Assembly (NCBI GenBank): GCA_003254905.1
Contig: QANU01057582.1
Location: 3,310-67,309 of the forward strand
From: Nissolia schottii
Lineage: Eukaryota > Streptophyta > Magnoliopsida > Fabales > Fabaceae
Reading direction: 5' to 3'
Length of the DNA: 64,000 nucleotides
Shown here piece by piece: positions 11,290 to 23,334 of this stretch; position 1 is the first letter of the stretch; each line of letters starts with the position of its first letter. The notes below the pieces were generated by a model, which was not told the origin of the DNA, made no database searches, and was given only the letters and a program-made list of their open reading frames with translations. Made by a program: the position numbers and the translations under genes.

Positions 11290-12400
11290 TAGTGGGGGAC
11301 ACTTACCCCCATAACCTAACGAGTGCATCTGTCCTTGAGCAGAGGAAGAGAGAATAGAACAGAAAAATATGAGACGAAGATAGCACATTAACCACACCTT
11401 TGCCCATCCCTCTCTCCCTTAATGGTGGTCTCTGGCATGACATGTGTGCCATTCGTGATAAAGATGATTGGTTGAAGACTATTTGCGAGTTCGGGCCATG
11501 TATGGAGGTGGGCCATGGGGACAAAGCACTATTTTTGGCAAGATATGGCTAGGCAACATGAGGCTCAGAGATTATTTTTTAAGATTGTATTCAATGACAA
11601 ATCAAAAGATGCACAAGGTGGCAGATTGTGGATTTTAGGATGAAAAGGGGTGGATAAGGAACTTCCAATGGGAATTGGGCCTATTAAATGATCTACACAC
11701 ATGCCTCCTCAATGCTAAAATTAGATGTAGGTATGCTAAACTTATAATGGAGATTTGATAAGAAGAAAAAACAAAGTGTATTCTCTACCAAATTATTCAC
11801 GAAGGCCGCAATCAAAGCGAGTAACCTGCCTCTTGAGATTTGTAGCTTTAGCCACTTGAATCATGTTTGGAAAGGAAATGGCCCACCGCGTGTGAAGTTA
11901 TTTGTGTGGCTTGTTTTGGTTGGAAGACTTCACACTAGAAATAGGTTGGGTTGTTTGAATATTGTGCGAGAGCAAGAGTTTAATTGTGTTCTATGTGATG
12001 CAGGAGCATGAAAATATATCCCATTTGTTCTTTAGCTGCAATTTTTCTCAAAACATATGGGCCATTTGGGTTCAATACTGGAATGCAACGTGGGTTAGCG
12101 TGAACAATGCAAAGGATTTTTTCGAAAATTTGATGTATACTCTAGTGGTCAGGTATGAACGAAAAAAATGAAGGATTGCATGTTTTTGGTAATAATATGG
12201 ACCATTTGGAAGACTAGAAATAAATGCATTTTTCACAAGAAGCCCGCTAGTTTTGTGGATGCAATCTCTTATGCAGATTTTGACAAAAACAATGGCAAGA
12301 CCTTCACAACAAAATATTTGCTGAAATTTGCAACCACATTGAATGGCTTGGATGAAGATTGCTTGAGGGGATCTTGTGGCGCCAGTTAAGGAACCATGAT
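11290..12400 (+). pseudogene. LINE (L1-type) 3' reverse-transcriptase/zf-RVT fragment
   Basis: Plus-strand frames with stops match the C-terminal part of plant LINE ORF2. GNGPPRVKLFVWLVLVGRLH and NCVLCDAGA are followed by ENISHLFFSCNFSQNIWAIW, the cysteine/histidine zf-RVT pattern (C-x2-C, then H-x4-C). WTIWKTRNKCIFHKK follows near 12200. Upstream, 11480-11700 gives a weaker match to the preceding segment. Several in-frame stops and a frame change near 12000 make it non-functional. Confidence 0.7.
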
Positions 12401-13033
12401 CAATGGGAAGCTTTTGTATTTGAAAATTAGCCCAGGGAAATATGGATTATGCCATTGGTGTATTTAATTATGTAGATAATTTTGCTTGCTATGTTTTTTG
12501 GGAGTCATGCATGATAGGTGTTAGGTTCAGGAAAGGTAGGAGAAAGCTAAGCATTGTTAGCTAGTTTTTTCAATACAAATACGAGGCATTAGCAAAACGA
12601 AAAACAAGTGAGAAAACAAACATTTTCTTTACGAGTAGAGTTGTGAGGAACATGAAAAATAGTGAAGAAGTCATTGTGTGTTGTGCCACTACTTTTTATT
12701 TTTTTGTCTAGAACTCATTTGGTTGTTATGGTACAACTCTCTGTACCTACAACTATTCCTAAAATCCAATCAAGAAATGAAAAGAATGCCAGATTTTTAT
12801 TGCAAAAGCATTAAGCCTAATTCAGAGCTGATACCTTGTTTATCACAACAGATTTCCGTTTACGACATCCTCACTAAAAACTATAATGAAAGCTGTTTCT
12901 CTCCCCTATCAAAATCTATTCCATGTTATAGACCCTGAAAATGTACCAACAAATTAAAGTACACGATAAACACAAAATATTGGGCACTAAGCCTGACAGA
13001 CTGCTCAGTAAACACTACCAACTCATCCTCTCC
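12401..13033. other. Spacer and 3' flank of the PDC E2 gene
   Basis: No coding potential was recognised. The part next to 13033 should hold the 3' untranslated region and polyadenylation site of the minus-strand E2 gene. Confidence 0.5.
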
Positions 13034-16000
13034 CTACAATGTTAGACTTTCAGGGTTTTCAACAATTTTTGAGAATGTCTGAAGGAATGCAGCCAAGTCA
13101 GCCCCATAGATAATCCGGTGATCAGCAGTCACATTAACCTGACAGAGAAAGTTCAGAGCCAATTAATGACATTTTTATAGATATGAAAAGTTATGATTCC
13201 ACATATGGTCCCAATTAGAGTAAGCCGACGTGTCATATTGAATCATGTCTACTCTTTTAAGCTGACAAGCCTACGTATTACAACAATCTTTGAAAGAAAA
13301 TTTTCTCAACAAATCGAAGATGTGTTAATCATCCTTCGTTGTAGAGAGCAAATTACTGTCTCTACCACAGTGCTGAACATGCGGGGTACTTTCTATTCAC
13401 TTTTTAATAACAAGTATGATTACAGTTACTAGAACTCTTGAGCTCTGATCGCTCATATTTTGAAAATGATTTATTAAAGTGAATGGAACGAACCAACTTT
13501 TCTGCATTCTGCACTAAAGAGTAAAACTAGAAATTTTCACCATAAACGCGTACAAGATCAGGGTCAGACAACGTGTACTATATATCCTTTTTCTCAACAA
13601 AGTTCTGCTTGTTGGAAATTTGTACAAATTTAATATGATTGTAAACTACATGTGAGCAGGGAAAGGATACAATGCAGTTGTAGTTTCTTTCAGATTTTCA
13701 ATGGTTCAAATATAGTTGAATGATTAGATATGAGAAACAATTAACAGTTACCACCTAAGAACACCGCAACTTTTTTTTTTCGGATGACATAACAACACAC
13801 AAAATATTGTCCACAACATTACATGTCAAGCTCCAAATCTTGTACAAAAGCTGATGATTGTGCAATTTCTGAAATTGTGAGCTCTCAAGAGAGGCTTTTC
13901 AGAGCTGACTCTGGCTCTCCAAGATTTGAAAAGATTCAAATAATCTTAAACTTTAATAAATTTCAATTTTGTCATTCAATAGTTAATGAAACATTAAAAT
14001 AGAAATGGTCTTTTACTATTTATATCCATTATAATTATTTTGTATTTTAAGAGCAATTTAACGATATATTTATCAAACATCATTCTTGTGGCTGAGAAGG
14101 GATGAAACTTTGAGAAAAACATCTGTGAAACAGGATTTACATGAGGAGAGGAGCCGGGCCTAAGAGGACAGATGGTCCAAGTGTTTGAGCTTGGGGAAAA
14201 ACGGTTAGGCTGGGTAGTTAGGAAGGTTCATGGTCGTAAATCCCGGATAGCGGTGTGGGGCAGCTTACCCTTAAAACACTATAGTGGGATAACACATAGC
14301 GAGATGACCGCTATTTAGAAAGATATAGATAAATATTATAGAGTTTATACAGCATGCACATAAACAACAACTAAATGTTGTCCCACTATGTGGAGTCGAC
14401 TACATGGATCAGACGACAACAACGTCATAGTGCACTGTCAAGGACCATGTTTGCATTTAAACCATTAACCTCTAAATCTCTTTAAATAGTTTCATCTATG
14501 GTTTTTCTAGGTCTCCCTCTACCTCTAATTGATAAACTACCTGGCATCTAATCTACTCTCCTACCTAGTGCTTTTTCAGGTCTTCTCCTCACATGTCCAA
14601 ACCACCTAAGACGAGATTCCATCATCTTTCCTACAATAGGAACTATCCCGACTTTCTCTCTAATGCATTGATTCTTAATTCTATCTTGCCTTGTATGTCC
14701 ACTCATCCAACGCAAGATCCTCACTTCCGCAACATTGAGGTTAAGTTGAAAAGAAAATATGAGAGAAAATATGTGAAGTGAATATAATTCTCGCTTACGA
14801 TTGATACAAGGTTTCCTAGGTAAGAGTGGTTGAAATCAAAACACAAACAAACAAGACTACAGAGAAGAGACTTATAGCCAATAGGTTTTTCTAGTTATGA
14901 CAACAGTACACTAGAATTTAAATAAATAATATCTAAAAAGCATTATAGCGAAGATTTGAGATATACTCATAGAACTAATCCTTCACAAAAATATATTTGC
15001 TTTGTATAACAGCCGGCAGATGTAACCAGAAGTTTAGGCTATGCGCAAAGAATTAATCGTTGAGAGAAATATAGTTCTGCAGATTTGATTTGATTAGCCT
15101 AATAAGAAAGTCAAAGAAATAATCATATAACTTACCAGCATTTTATTTTTTACACTGAAGAATCCATTCTTATCTGCCAAAACAGTAGGCTTTGATGCTC
15201 CAACAGCCATGATAGCCCCCTAAACATAATTTGGGTGGAATAAAGGTCAAATTGCCAGAAAATAAGTCCATAATCTCTTAATAGTAAAAATTCAAGAGCT
15301 CATCAGTCACCTGGCCTGGAGGAAGTATGGCATCAAACCTGTCAACTCCAAACATTCCCAGATTCGAAAGCGTGAACGTTCCTGCACACATCACATGAGA
15401 ACACAGTCAGACTTGGACTAAAATATTTCAATCCCAGTTAGGAAAGACAGACAAACAATAACGAAACCTGAATTATACTCATGAGGTTGCAATTGCTTAG
15501 CCCGAGCTTTGTCCACTAACTCTTTCCATTTTTGGGACAACAGATAAAGGTCCAACTGCAACAACAACAACAACAGATAACCAACCGATTAACTGGGGAA
15601 TTGAAACACGACTCTAGATTCTCAAATCGCGATTCTGTTACTGGACCGTCAACTAATCGCAGACCTTATCGGCATCCTGAAGAACAGGGGTAATCAAACC
15701 ACCATTGATTGCCACGGCTATAGCAATGTTGATGTTACTATTATAGGTAAAGCTCTTTCCATCTTTGCAGGTGGCATTCACCACTGGATGCTGAACCAGT
15801 GCCATTGCAGCTGCCTTGGCTAGAATAGCTGTCATTGTCACGCCCTTCGGTTTCACCTGAGAATGCACGAAATCATAAACTCAATCTCAACAAAAATAAA
15901 TAAATGAATAAATAAATTGCGCATTGCACTTGGCAGCACAAGCATACCCTTTCATACAGAGCATCAAGTGCATCAGTGGTCACAGGGTACCCAACACGGA

Positions 16001-16838
16001 AGGTAGGCACAGAGAGACTCTCAACCATGTTCTTCGCAACCGCTGATTGCATTGTCGTGAAGGGGACAACACTTGAACCTGGAATCGAAGAAGCCGGAGA
16101 AGCAGCAGCAGCAGCAGCAGCAGAGGCTTTCGGCAGAGCTGAAGTCACCGCCGGTGGAGCAACGTTACTCGCCGTAGGCGTGATTCCAGCAGCCTTCTCC
16201 ACGTCAGCAGGAGTAATCCGACCGTAAGGACCAGATCCGACCACTGATCCGACGTCCACCTTGTGCTGCTTGGCGAGCTTCTTCGCGAACGGTGTCGCCA
16301 CAGCCTTCCTCGGCCCGTCAGAAACCACCTTGGCAGGTACCGGAGGGGGAGGCGACGGCGCCGGAGCAGGATCGGGTGTTTCTGCCGGAACTGGAGTGGC
16401 GGAATTTGCGGCCTTGGCCCTTGCCTCGGCAACCTCCTCCTCAGTTTCGGCGAGGAGGCCAATGGGGGAGCCGACAGGGGCGGTCTCGCCTTCGCCCACG
16501 ACAATGGCAGCAAGGATGCCATCATAGAAGGTCTCGACGTCCATGTCGGCCTTGTCGGACTCGACGACCACCACGCTCTCCCCTTTGGCGAGGACGTCGC
16601 CCTCGGACTTTATCCAGGAGACGATTTTGCCCTCTGTCATGGTGGAGCTGAGGGCCGGCATGAAGATTTCCCTGATCTTGGATTGGATTGGCCGCCGGCG
16701 GGGCCTGGAGGAGAGGGCTACGGCGGCGGAGATGCGGCGCCAGGGGAGGGGAGCGGAGCAGAGGGAGGAGGAGAAGGAAAGGGTGGCGGAATTTGTGCCG
16801 GTGGCGGCGAAGGTGGTTGTAAGGAAGGGGGAAGCCAT
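13034..16838 (-). CDS. LTA2: Plastid pyruvate dehydrogenase E2 (dihydrolipoyl acetyltransferase)
   Basis: Six exons (16838-15948, 15856-15665, 15555-15468, 15381-15311, 15219-15136, 13138-13034) give 476 residues; from memory Arabidopsis LTA2 is about 480. The enzyme transfers acetyl groups from lipoate to CoA, supplying acetyl-CoA for fatty-acid synthesis in plastids. The order is: a Ser/Thr/Arg-rich transit peptide (about 1-50); one lipoyl domain with the lipoylated Lys in ESDKADMDVET; a Pro/Ala linker; an E3/E1-binding domain (ATPFAKKLAKQHKVD, GSGPYGRITPADVE); an Ala-rich linker; and the catalytic domain. The catalytic motif is DHRIIYG, with Tyr where most E2s have Asp. An in-frame TTG upstream is not needed; the ATG at 16838 fits. 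The last intron is 2 kb and holds LINE debris. Confidence 0.93.
14345..14740 (-). mobile_element. RTE-type LINE C-terminal fragment in the E2 intron
   Basis: The minus strand reads NLNVAEVRILRWMSGHTR, then REKVGIVPIVGKM, RLRWFGHVRRRPEKAL and RGRGRPRKTIDE. This is the conserved C-terminal end of plant RTE-like LINE reverse transcriptases, followed by the typical 3' tail (TTGTCCCACTATGTGGAGTC on the plus strand). Stops at several codons make it a relic. It lies in the sense orientation relative to the host gene. Confidence 0.8.
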
Positions 16839-17754
16839 GTTGGAAAATGGATGGGGCAATGAAAGGGTTTGGAGAAGGAAATTGAGGAGAGAAGGAATGA
16901 AGGTTGGTCGGTTGTTGTGATGAGAAGGAGAAATAGAAGGGGGAGATGGCGGAGAAGACGATGAAGAGTTGGTTGGAGACTTGGAATGTCGTTGCTGCTC
17001 TTACTCTGTTAACATCGATCGCCCACTTTTGCAGTTGCCCATAACCATTGTGTAAGTCCGTCCCCATGTTAGCTACAATTTAATTACCAGTTTCAATCCT
17101 TTTTTTCTTCTTTTAACTTAAGACTAAAATAATTCTCCTTCTCCGCTTAAAAATTAAAATAAAAGTAAGTTACAATTTAATTTATTTTCTATATTTTTAA
17201 ACCATTCACAAATAATTTTACACATTAAAACATATTTACTAAAATAAAATAATATGACTAATAATAATACAAAAATGTTTATGCATAATTATAATTATTA
17301 AAAAACTTATTCTATTAATAAAATAAATTATTAATAATAAGGAAGCATAGGTTAATATACAAATTCAAGTTTTTAAGAAGAAGAGGAGATTTAAAAAGTC
17401 ATAAAATTTAGTAAGAATATAAGATATTATTACTTCTTTTGTTTTTCGATGATCTTATTATGGAATATGAGATCTCTATTTATAGAAGGTCATCCATACA
17501 AGACGACAAACTAAGAGGATAGACTCGTATTCCTAATCTTTATTCTAAGTCATACCTAAACATTTTTAACCTGAAAGGTGGTTTTTACGGTGTGTTACAT
17601 CTACACCTATCCTATTTGTTAAGGGAGAGAATGGTAAGTCTTTAAAATGGAAGGTAAGGAAGTTCAATTTAAACATGTTTTTTCTCCCATTTTTTTCTTC
17701 TAATTTTCTCTTTTGTTCTCATCTTTATCTTTCATACACTAGGTGAAACAGTGA
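16839..17754. other. Upstream region of the PDC E2 gene and AT-rich spacer
   Basis: The first 200 bases should contain the promoter and leader of the minus-strand E2 gene; I see no clear TATA box. The rest is AT-rich with no gene. Confidence 0.45.
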
Positions 17755-18790
17755 GTGATGGAGAGCTTTGGAGGTGACAGAGGTTTCGGTGGATCAGAAC
17801 GAAGAGGAGAATACCCATGCAGAAAGGGACTCGGGGACAAGCTGATACAGATTTTGTTTGAGAAGGAGGAGGATCCGAGTAGGGTTCTAAAAGGTAGTCA
17901 TTGAATATATGGGTCCTCCCAAGTGTGCCACTATTTGATCTTGGGGTGGCTGGAGGGAAGACGCTCCGGGTTCAGATGCAGCGACAAATCCTAAAACCCT
18001 TGTTAAGCGATGTTCTTGCGACGAAACAAGGTACCTAATGATATTCTAGCAAGATTCGAAAAGCTTGCTATGAGGGGAAAAGCAAAAGATGCCAAAGAGA
18101 CTCCGGAACCTGTCACACTACCTACCTGCTGCAAATGTCTCTGCGATAATCCAAGAGGCAGAAGGGAGGGTGAGTCAAGTCCACAGCACGAAGAATGGAA
18201 TGGGGTTGCGGGGGCAAGTGCGATACATTCTGGAGGGCAACATGATTCCAATTGAAAAAAATACTTGAAGAATTAGTGGACATCACTACCAAGCTATCCA
18301 CTAATACTCCATCTATTATTAGGGAATGGAAGCGGAATGCCACTGCAGTGGGGTGGGGGAGAGTGCAATGGGGAACAGGGGTTTGGGGAATATCACGGAG
18401 ATTGCCCCAGAAGGTGATTCGACACAGGAGAAAGTCTTTGTGAACAATGAAGAATTGGTAGAGGCTGATGATCAGCCCCACCGAGAATAATGAGGATCCT
18501 ATAAGTTGAAATCATCGTGGGCTTCGGAACCTGGGAACAATGCGAGCGCTCAAAAAGCTCTTCCAAAGACTAATTTTTTACAATTTTCTTCTTAATGGAG
18601 ACTCGGTGTAAGACTTTTGAGATAAACTCTCTTCGGAATCTCGGAATTCTTAATAATATTGTTGCGATGGATTGTGATGGTGAAGGCAGTGAGAGATCGG
18701 CCAGTCTCGTGTTGTTATAAAGGGGTTATATTGGAGGAGGTGAGGGAGAGATTACTTGGAGAGCAACAAGCATGCATTTATGGTCATCCT
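17755..18790 (+). pseudogene. LINE 5' part: gag-like ORF1 and start of endonuclease
   Basis: Frames beginning MESFGGDRGFGGSERRGEYP at 17758, with further short frames to about 18480, resemble a degenerate LINE ORF1. Around 18595-18780 the reading METRCKTFEINSLRNLGI, followed by NNIVAMDCDGEG, matches the start of the LINE endonuclease domain, where METKC-type motifs and AVDCDG are typical. Many stops are present. The ORF1 assignment is weak; the endonuclease match is better. Confidence 0.5.
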
Positions 18791-19620
18791 AAATCATAAA
18801 TCAAACTTGAGACTTAATAGTTTCTGCCGTAGTTACACCACTATAATACCTAGTTGTTTTTTTTTTTTTGATGATAAGAGAGTTTTTGTTTTCGGATTTT
18901 AAAATTTAAATAAGAATAATAGATAGGATAAGTTACTTTTAAAATTTTAAAAAAGAAATACGAGATAACATAATATGCTTTTAAATTTTAAATAAGACGA
19001 TTTAAAAATTAATTAACGTTTCATTAATAAATGGGCAAATTCAATTTAGTAGTTAGAAGAAAGAATTAAAAAAAGGAATTATCTATTAATAAAATAAAAT
19101 TTTCAGCTTTTTTTAAATAAATAAAAAAACGTAAGAATCCTTTTGTGTAAAAATTAGGTCTCATATAATTGTGTCTCATATAATATATAGTTTAATAATC
19201 ATAGGAATGTTAAATTTGTTGGCTATTTTATTGAAGAGATATAATTAATTATGAATATTCATGTATGTAAAGACATGATTATATGAAGAATAGACATGAC
19301 AATTCGGATGAGTATGATGGAAACACCCTTTCATATCTATATAAAGAAAGGATGCGGTTCTCTCTACCAATCAAGAGAAGTGTAATTTTCTCTATCACTA
19401 TTGTACTATCAAGAAAGAAGGTTAAGAGGGAGAAATCACCATCTTCTATATTCCAGTCATCAAGGGATTGTTGTTTTCTTCAAGTCCATGGATTATTGCT
19501 CTTTTGGTTGATCTTCAAGCATGTCGATGACTTCTTTTCTTGAAGAACGATACACTCTTTTAATCTAATCTATGTGAAAATCATGAAGTTCTAGATCCTA
19601 TATTATTTGTTATTGTTAAG
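18791..19620. other. AT-rich spacer with a possible LTR remnant
   Basis: There is no gene. At 19320-19620 a TATATAAAG box is followed by a U5-like stretch rich in CTT and TCT, which could be the promoter half of an LTR, but I see no partner. Confidence 0.3.
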
Positions 19621-20830
19621 TCGCCAAAATTCGCAACATAGCGAGAAGCAAATTATGACTAATAGTTTGCGTTGAAACAAATGTCGGCGACACAAATGGC
19701 AGAAACATTGGCAACGCAAAGGTGAGCAGTCAGGGGCGGTAGAGATAATTGCCAAGGCTTGCTAGAGAATGGGTCGCGACAAAAGGATTGCCACGACAAT
19801 TGCTATTCGGTGACAGAAGTTGCTAAAGGATAGCTAAGCGAGTGGTCGCGAGGGAGCACTCGTCGCGACTAAAAAATCAAAGAATGACAAAAATCTTAGT
19901 GACTTGAGTATCACCAATTAACTAAGGTTTTGACACGACAGTTCGATGACCAAGGTAAAAACTGTCGTAAAGATGACAATTCATCTAAGAATTGTCACAG
20001 TCGCTTCATGGTAGTAGCCTAGTGTTGGGCTAATCTCGCCACATAATTCGAGACTTAGCAGAAAATTGTGGTATTAAGCCAGTTCTATGGAGGGAACGAT
20101 TAACAAATTTGAGCACGATCAATAACCTCCAATCTAACGTGGCCATTAGAGAAAAATAACTTCCCACGTTCAGAAGGTGGCACAACTGCTAAGGAGCACG
20201 ATGGATATAACCGCTGCATGTCGTGCCACACATGCAAGCATAACCAGTCCGCATTGTGCGGACCATGACGATCGAAAGTGGTAGCCGTCGACGGCTGGGG
20301 GAAGAACGGTTATCAAAAGAGGAGAGCGTTGAAACTTCTATAAATACAGTGCTCCTGGACTAAACTTGAGGTGATTTCCTGACAATCTTATCAACTCAAT
20401 TAAGTCCCCCAGCTAGCAGTCAGCAGTCCTACGTAGCTCAGCGTATGCCACTACTTTTCTTTTTTCATTTCATTTCCCTACTTTCCTAGGAGTAGTCCTA
20501 ATTGTAGCAATTTCTTCAACCTTGACACTCTTTTCTCCCCTTTCTTCGCTGTAACTTGCACCACAATCCTTCGCTCCGGCAAGGATAACTTTTTAATCAC
20601 GGTCACTCTGGTGACCAGTATTTAATATATTTACATTTCCAGTTCTCGTCTTCTACTTCTCTCTTACTCTTACAATTCACGCCCCTGTTTTTCACCTGAG
20701 AACGCTTCAATCGCTTGTCTCGTTAAACATTCTTTTGTGTAAACGCTGGAAGGTTCCCCAGAATTATTTTGCGTAAAACAAAATGGTACGCCCAGTGGGA
20801 CAAGCATTGTAGAATTCTATGAATTGTACA
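19621..20830 (+). mobile_element. Gypsy LTR and primer-binding region (Tat/Ogre-like)
   Basis: A CTATAAATAC promoter box lies near 20339. The segment ends AAACAAAATGGTACGCCCAGTGGGACAAG (split: AAACAAAATGGTACG and CCCAGTGGGACAAG) near 20778-20807. A GGCACGCCCAGTGGGAC motif follows the 5' LTR in many plant Ty3/Gypsy Tat-type elements. The same junction with similar flanks is at 62598-62625. No gag or pol follows, so it is a solo or truncated LTR; the left end is not precisely defined. Confidence 0.55.
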
Positions 20831-21387
20831 TGCATTTGAGAAGTGGTATTGTTATAAAAAGAAAATCTAACAAAGTGAACATGGAAACAAGCGATTGATG
20901 GCACTAATGCAATGGCACTAAATTGTACATGCTCTTGAAATTTTTGCAATGTGCATTTCCTCTAACGCAATGTGTTTTTCACGTCTCTTCCTTCCTCTTT
21001 ATTCCTTCTTTGATGGTAAAAAAACACATTCTGCCTTCTTGTTGTTAACCACACCCATAACTAACAAGAACCTTTTTAAAAGGGAGAGTGAAGGGTTTTT
21101 TTTTTTTTTTAAAAAACTCACACTAACTCTATTAACTATTTTAGGATAATCATCATTACATTAATCTCCTTTTATTAAATTTAACCTATAAATTACATGG
21201 GTCATTATTAAATTAAAATAACCTAACCGATAATACATTTGATAACTTCATACTTGTGAAATATGGCACTAAGCATCATTAGAAAGTACATTGAACATCC
21301 TTCCAAACATGATTTTGAGTATCCATGTAAGAAGATCAATGTATGCATGTCACTCACTTTATTTTTTTCTTAAAAGCAAATAGAGTA

Positions 21388-21760
21388 AAATATGTTTTTA
21401 TCCCTGAAAAATTATAAATTTTGTGTTTTACTCTTGAAAAACTTTTTGTTAGGAAATCGTCTTGACAAACTTTTTTTGGTAGGATTTAGTCCCTATCATC
21501 AAGTTGGGTCGTTTAATGCTGACGTAACAGCTGACTTGACAACGTGGCATACCATGTGCCCACACAAAATTAACATGTGACATTGCACATGACCTGCCAT
21601 GTGGTCAAGTTATCTCTCACGACAGTAATTAACGACCCAACTTGACGGCAGTGACTAAATCCTACAAAAAAATTTGTTGGAGACTATTTCCTAAAAATAA
21701 AATTTCAACAATAAAACATAAAATTTGTAATTTTTCAGAGACTAAAAGCATGTTTAAAAA
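21388..21760. mobile_element. Foldback/MULE-type MITE
   Basis: The outer ~130 bases are inverted copies with roughly 80 percent match. The left arm reads TGTTTTTATCCCTGAAAAAT through TAGGATTTAGTCCCT to CAAGTTGGGTCGTT; the right arm is its complement. The middle holds ACGTGGCAT-type sequence often seen in such elements. No coding capacity. No clear target duplication was found. Confidence 0.7.
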
Positions 21761-22434
21761 AAAAAAATCTCATTGTCCCTGCCTTGGAGACTTCATACAT
21801 ATTTGGTTTTTATTAGGATATATTTGGAAAATTTTGCACTCCCTCTTGAACATTTGGACTATTAGTCTTTTGGAAAAACCAATAAAATTAGTTTGGGAAC
21901 TTTGTGTTGTCTCCCCTAACGATTTGTATTATAAACCTCGAAAATATATAGGGAGATGCTTTCCACTTTTGGATGTTGCTTTAGGTAATGTAAACCATGT
22001 GAATGAAGAGATGCTTCCCCTTGCCATGTTGTTTTCAAATGAATTAAGCATTAAGGAGAAGTCAAGGATAAAAGGACTTATGGCACAAACAACTACTTAG
22101 GTCCATGTAGAATCAGATTCCAAAATGGAAAAAAGTTAAATAGACAATATATTATTGTTTGAGACAACGGTAATTACAAATATCAGTTTCAGTTGGTCCA
22201 CGAGCGTTTTACATTCTCAAGCTCGGACAACTTCATTTTCTCTATGCCTTGTGGCCTATCCAAAAGAAAACCAATCCTGGGTTCTGTCAATTCCAATCCC
22301 ATGTCAGAAAAGGCAAGTTTTTTGTTCTATTCCCACAAAAATTCTCTCTTTTCAAAGGCCGATGGGTCATTTTCCTCAAGCACTTGATACATATTAACGA
22401 TAGCTCCTTGTTCTCTCAATTGCAGTACTGTTGC
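21761..22434. other. Spacer upstream of the HIPP-like exons
   Basis: A plus-strand frame at 21770-22100 is open but matches nothing I know. A first, very short coding exon of the HIPP-like gene may lie here, because TTGCAG at 22420-22425 looks like a 3' splice site directly before TACTGTTGCATG. Confidence 0.35.
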
Positions 22435-22867
22435 ATGATCATGAGAATGAACGTTGACTGCAATTCTTGTTGCAGAAAATTAAGGCGAATTATTTTAAGG
22501 ATGAAAGGTAAAGGGCACAACAACGAATCTTGTGAATTTTTGCCGATAAAATAATGAAAACTTGGGAAATTCTAACAATCTTTTTCCTCGTTTCCATTTT
22601 GAAGAGGTAGAGACCCATTTGATAGAGAAGCAACAGCGCAGGGTATGCGTGTGTGGCAGATTTGTACCAGCAGATGTTGCCATCAGGATAAGGAAGAAGA
22701 TGAACCGTAGAGTCGAGATCCTTGAAGTTCAAGAATTCGAAGGCGAAGCTGAAAACGAAGAAACAGAGACAACAGAGCCAACGGAGAGAGCAGAGAGAGC
22801 TCAAATTCCCATGGTGGTGTATCCTGGTCAAGTCCCTTCCTATTATCCAACCATGCATATGGCTTAG
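22435..22867 (+). CDS. Heavy-metal-associated (HMA) domain protein, HIPP-like
   Basis: Two exons, 22435-22507 and 22605-22867, join in phase 1 with GT-AG ends to give 111 residues from the ATG at 22435. Exon 1 encodes MRMNVDCNSCCRKLRRIILR, with the metal-site pattern C-x2-C (CNSC). Exon 2 continues EVETHLIEKQQRRVCVCGRF and IRIRKKMNRRVEILEVQEF, completing the beta-alpha-beta-beta-alpha-beta HMA fold. This intron position, just before the second strand, is usual in plant HIPPs. The C-terminus is acidic, then ends YYPTMHMA with no CaaX prenylation box, so it is an HMA protein and not a true isoprenylated HIPP. Family members often begin with YCC right before the first Met, so a tiny upstream exon could supply the real start. 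Likely role: metal binding or transfer, by family only. Confidence 0.72.
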
Positions 22868-23334
22868 TATACAGAGTGTGTATAGCTTAGCAGGTTACTT
22901 CGCAGCAGTGGTTCTACAACTATTGGGAATCGTAGTTACTGAAATTGAACAAAGGCATGGTGAAATAGGATAATAATTTACATTAATTTCATATAGATTT
23001 CCCATGTAGATGAATAGAATAGGATGTGCACCATTTCTATGAACATACATAATTGCTGTTGCTACTAGCGGCGCTCTTTTTATGATACTCTGCATACCAA
23101 AATAGGTAGGGACTTTATAAAATCTCAAAAAATAACCACGCCATGCAATTATACATTCAAAATACAATGCTTTAATTGCATTTTGAAAAGCCATCAGTAA
23201 AGATTTGAATCCAAGTACTGTAGAGAACATTGTAGATGATAAATGTTATTCGGCTACTCAAGATCTTGGCAATTGTAGAGTCACCAAATCTTGAGTGTAC
23301 AAAATACATTAAAATGGGATCTCATATAAAATTA
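22868..23334. other. 3' flank of the HMA gene
   Basis: AT-rich; no gene recognised. Confidence 0.5.

Noticed and set aside
16839..16859. Extended N-terminus for the plastid E2 from an upstream in-frame TTG
   Set aside because: TTG is not a likely start in a plant nuclear gene, and the ATG at 16838 gives a normal transit peptide.
16261..16862. Long plus-strand open frames opposite the first exon of the plastid E2 gene
   Set aside because: They are GC-skew shadows of the real minus-strand exon; the minus strand has clear lipoyl and E3-binding motifs.
21642..22100. 152-residue plus-strand frame
   Set aside because: Its first third is the right arm of a foldback element and the rest matches nothing known; no splice context supports it.
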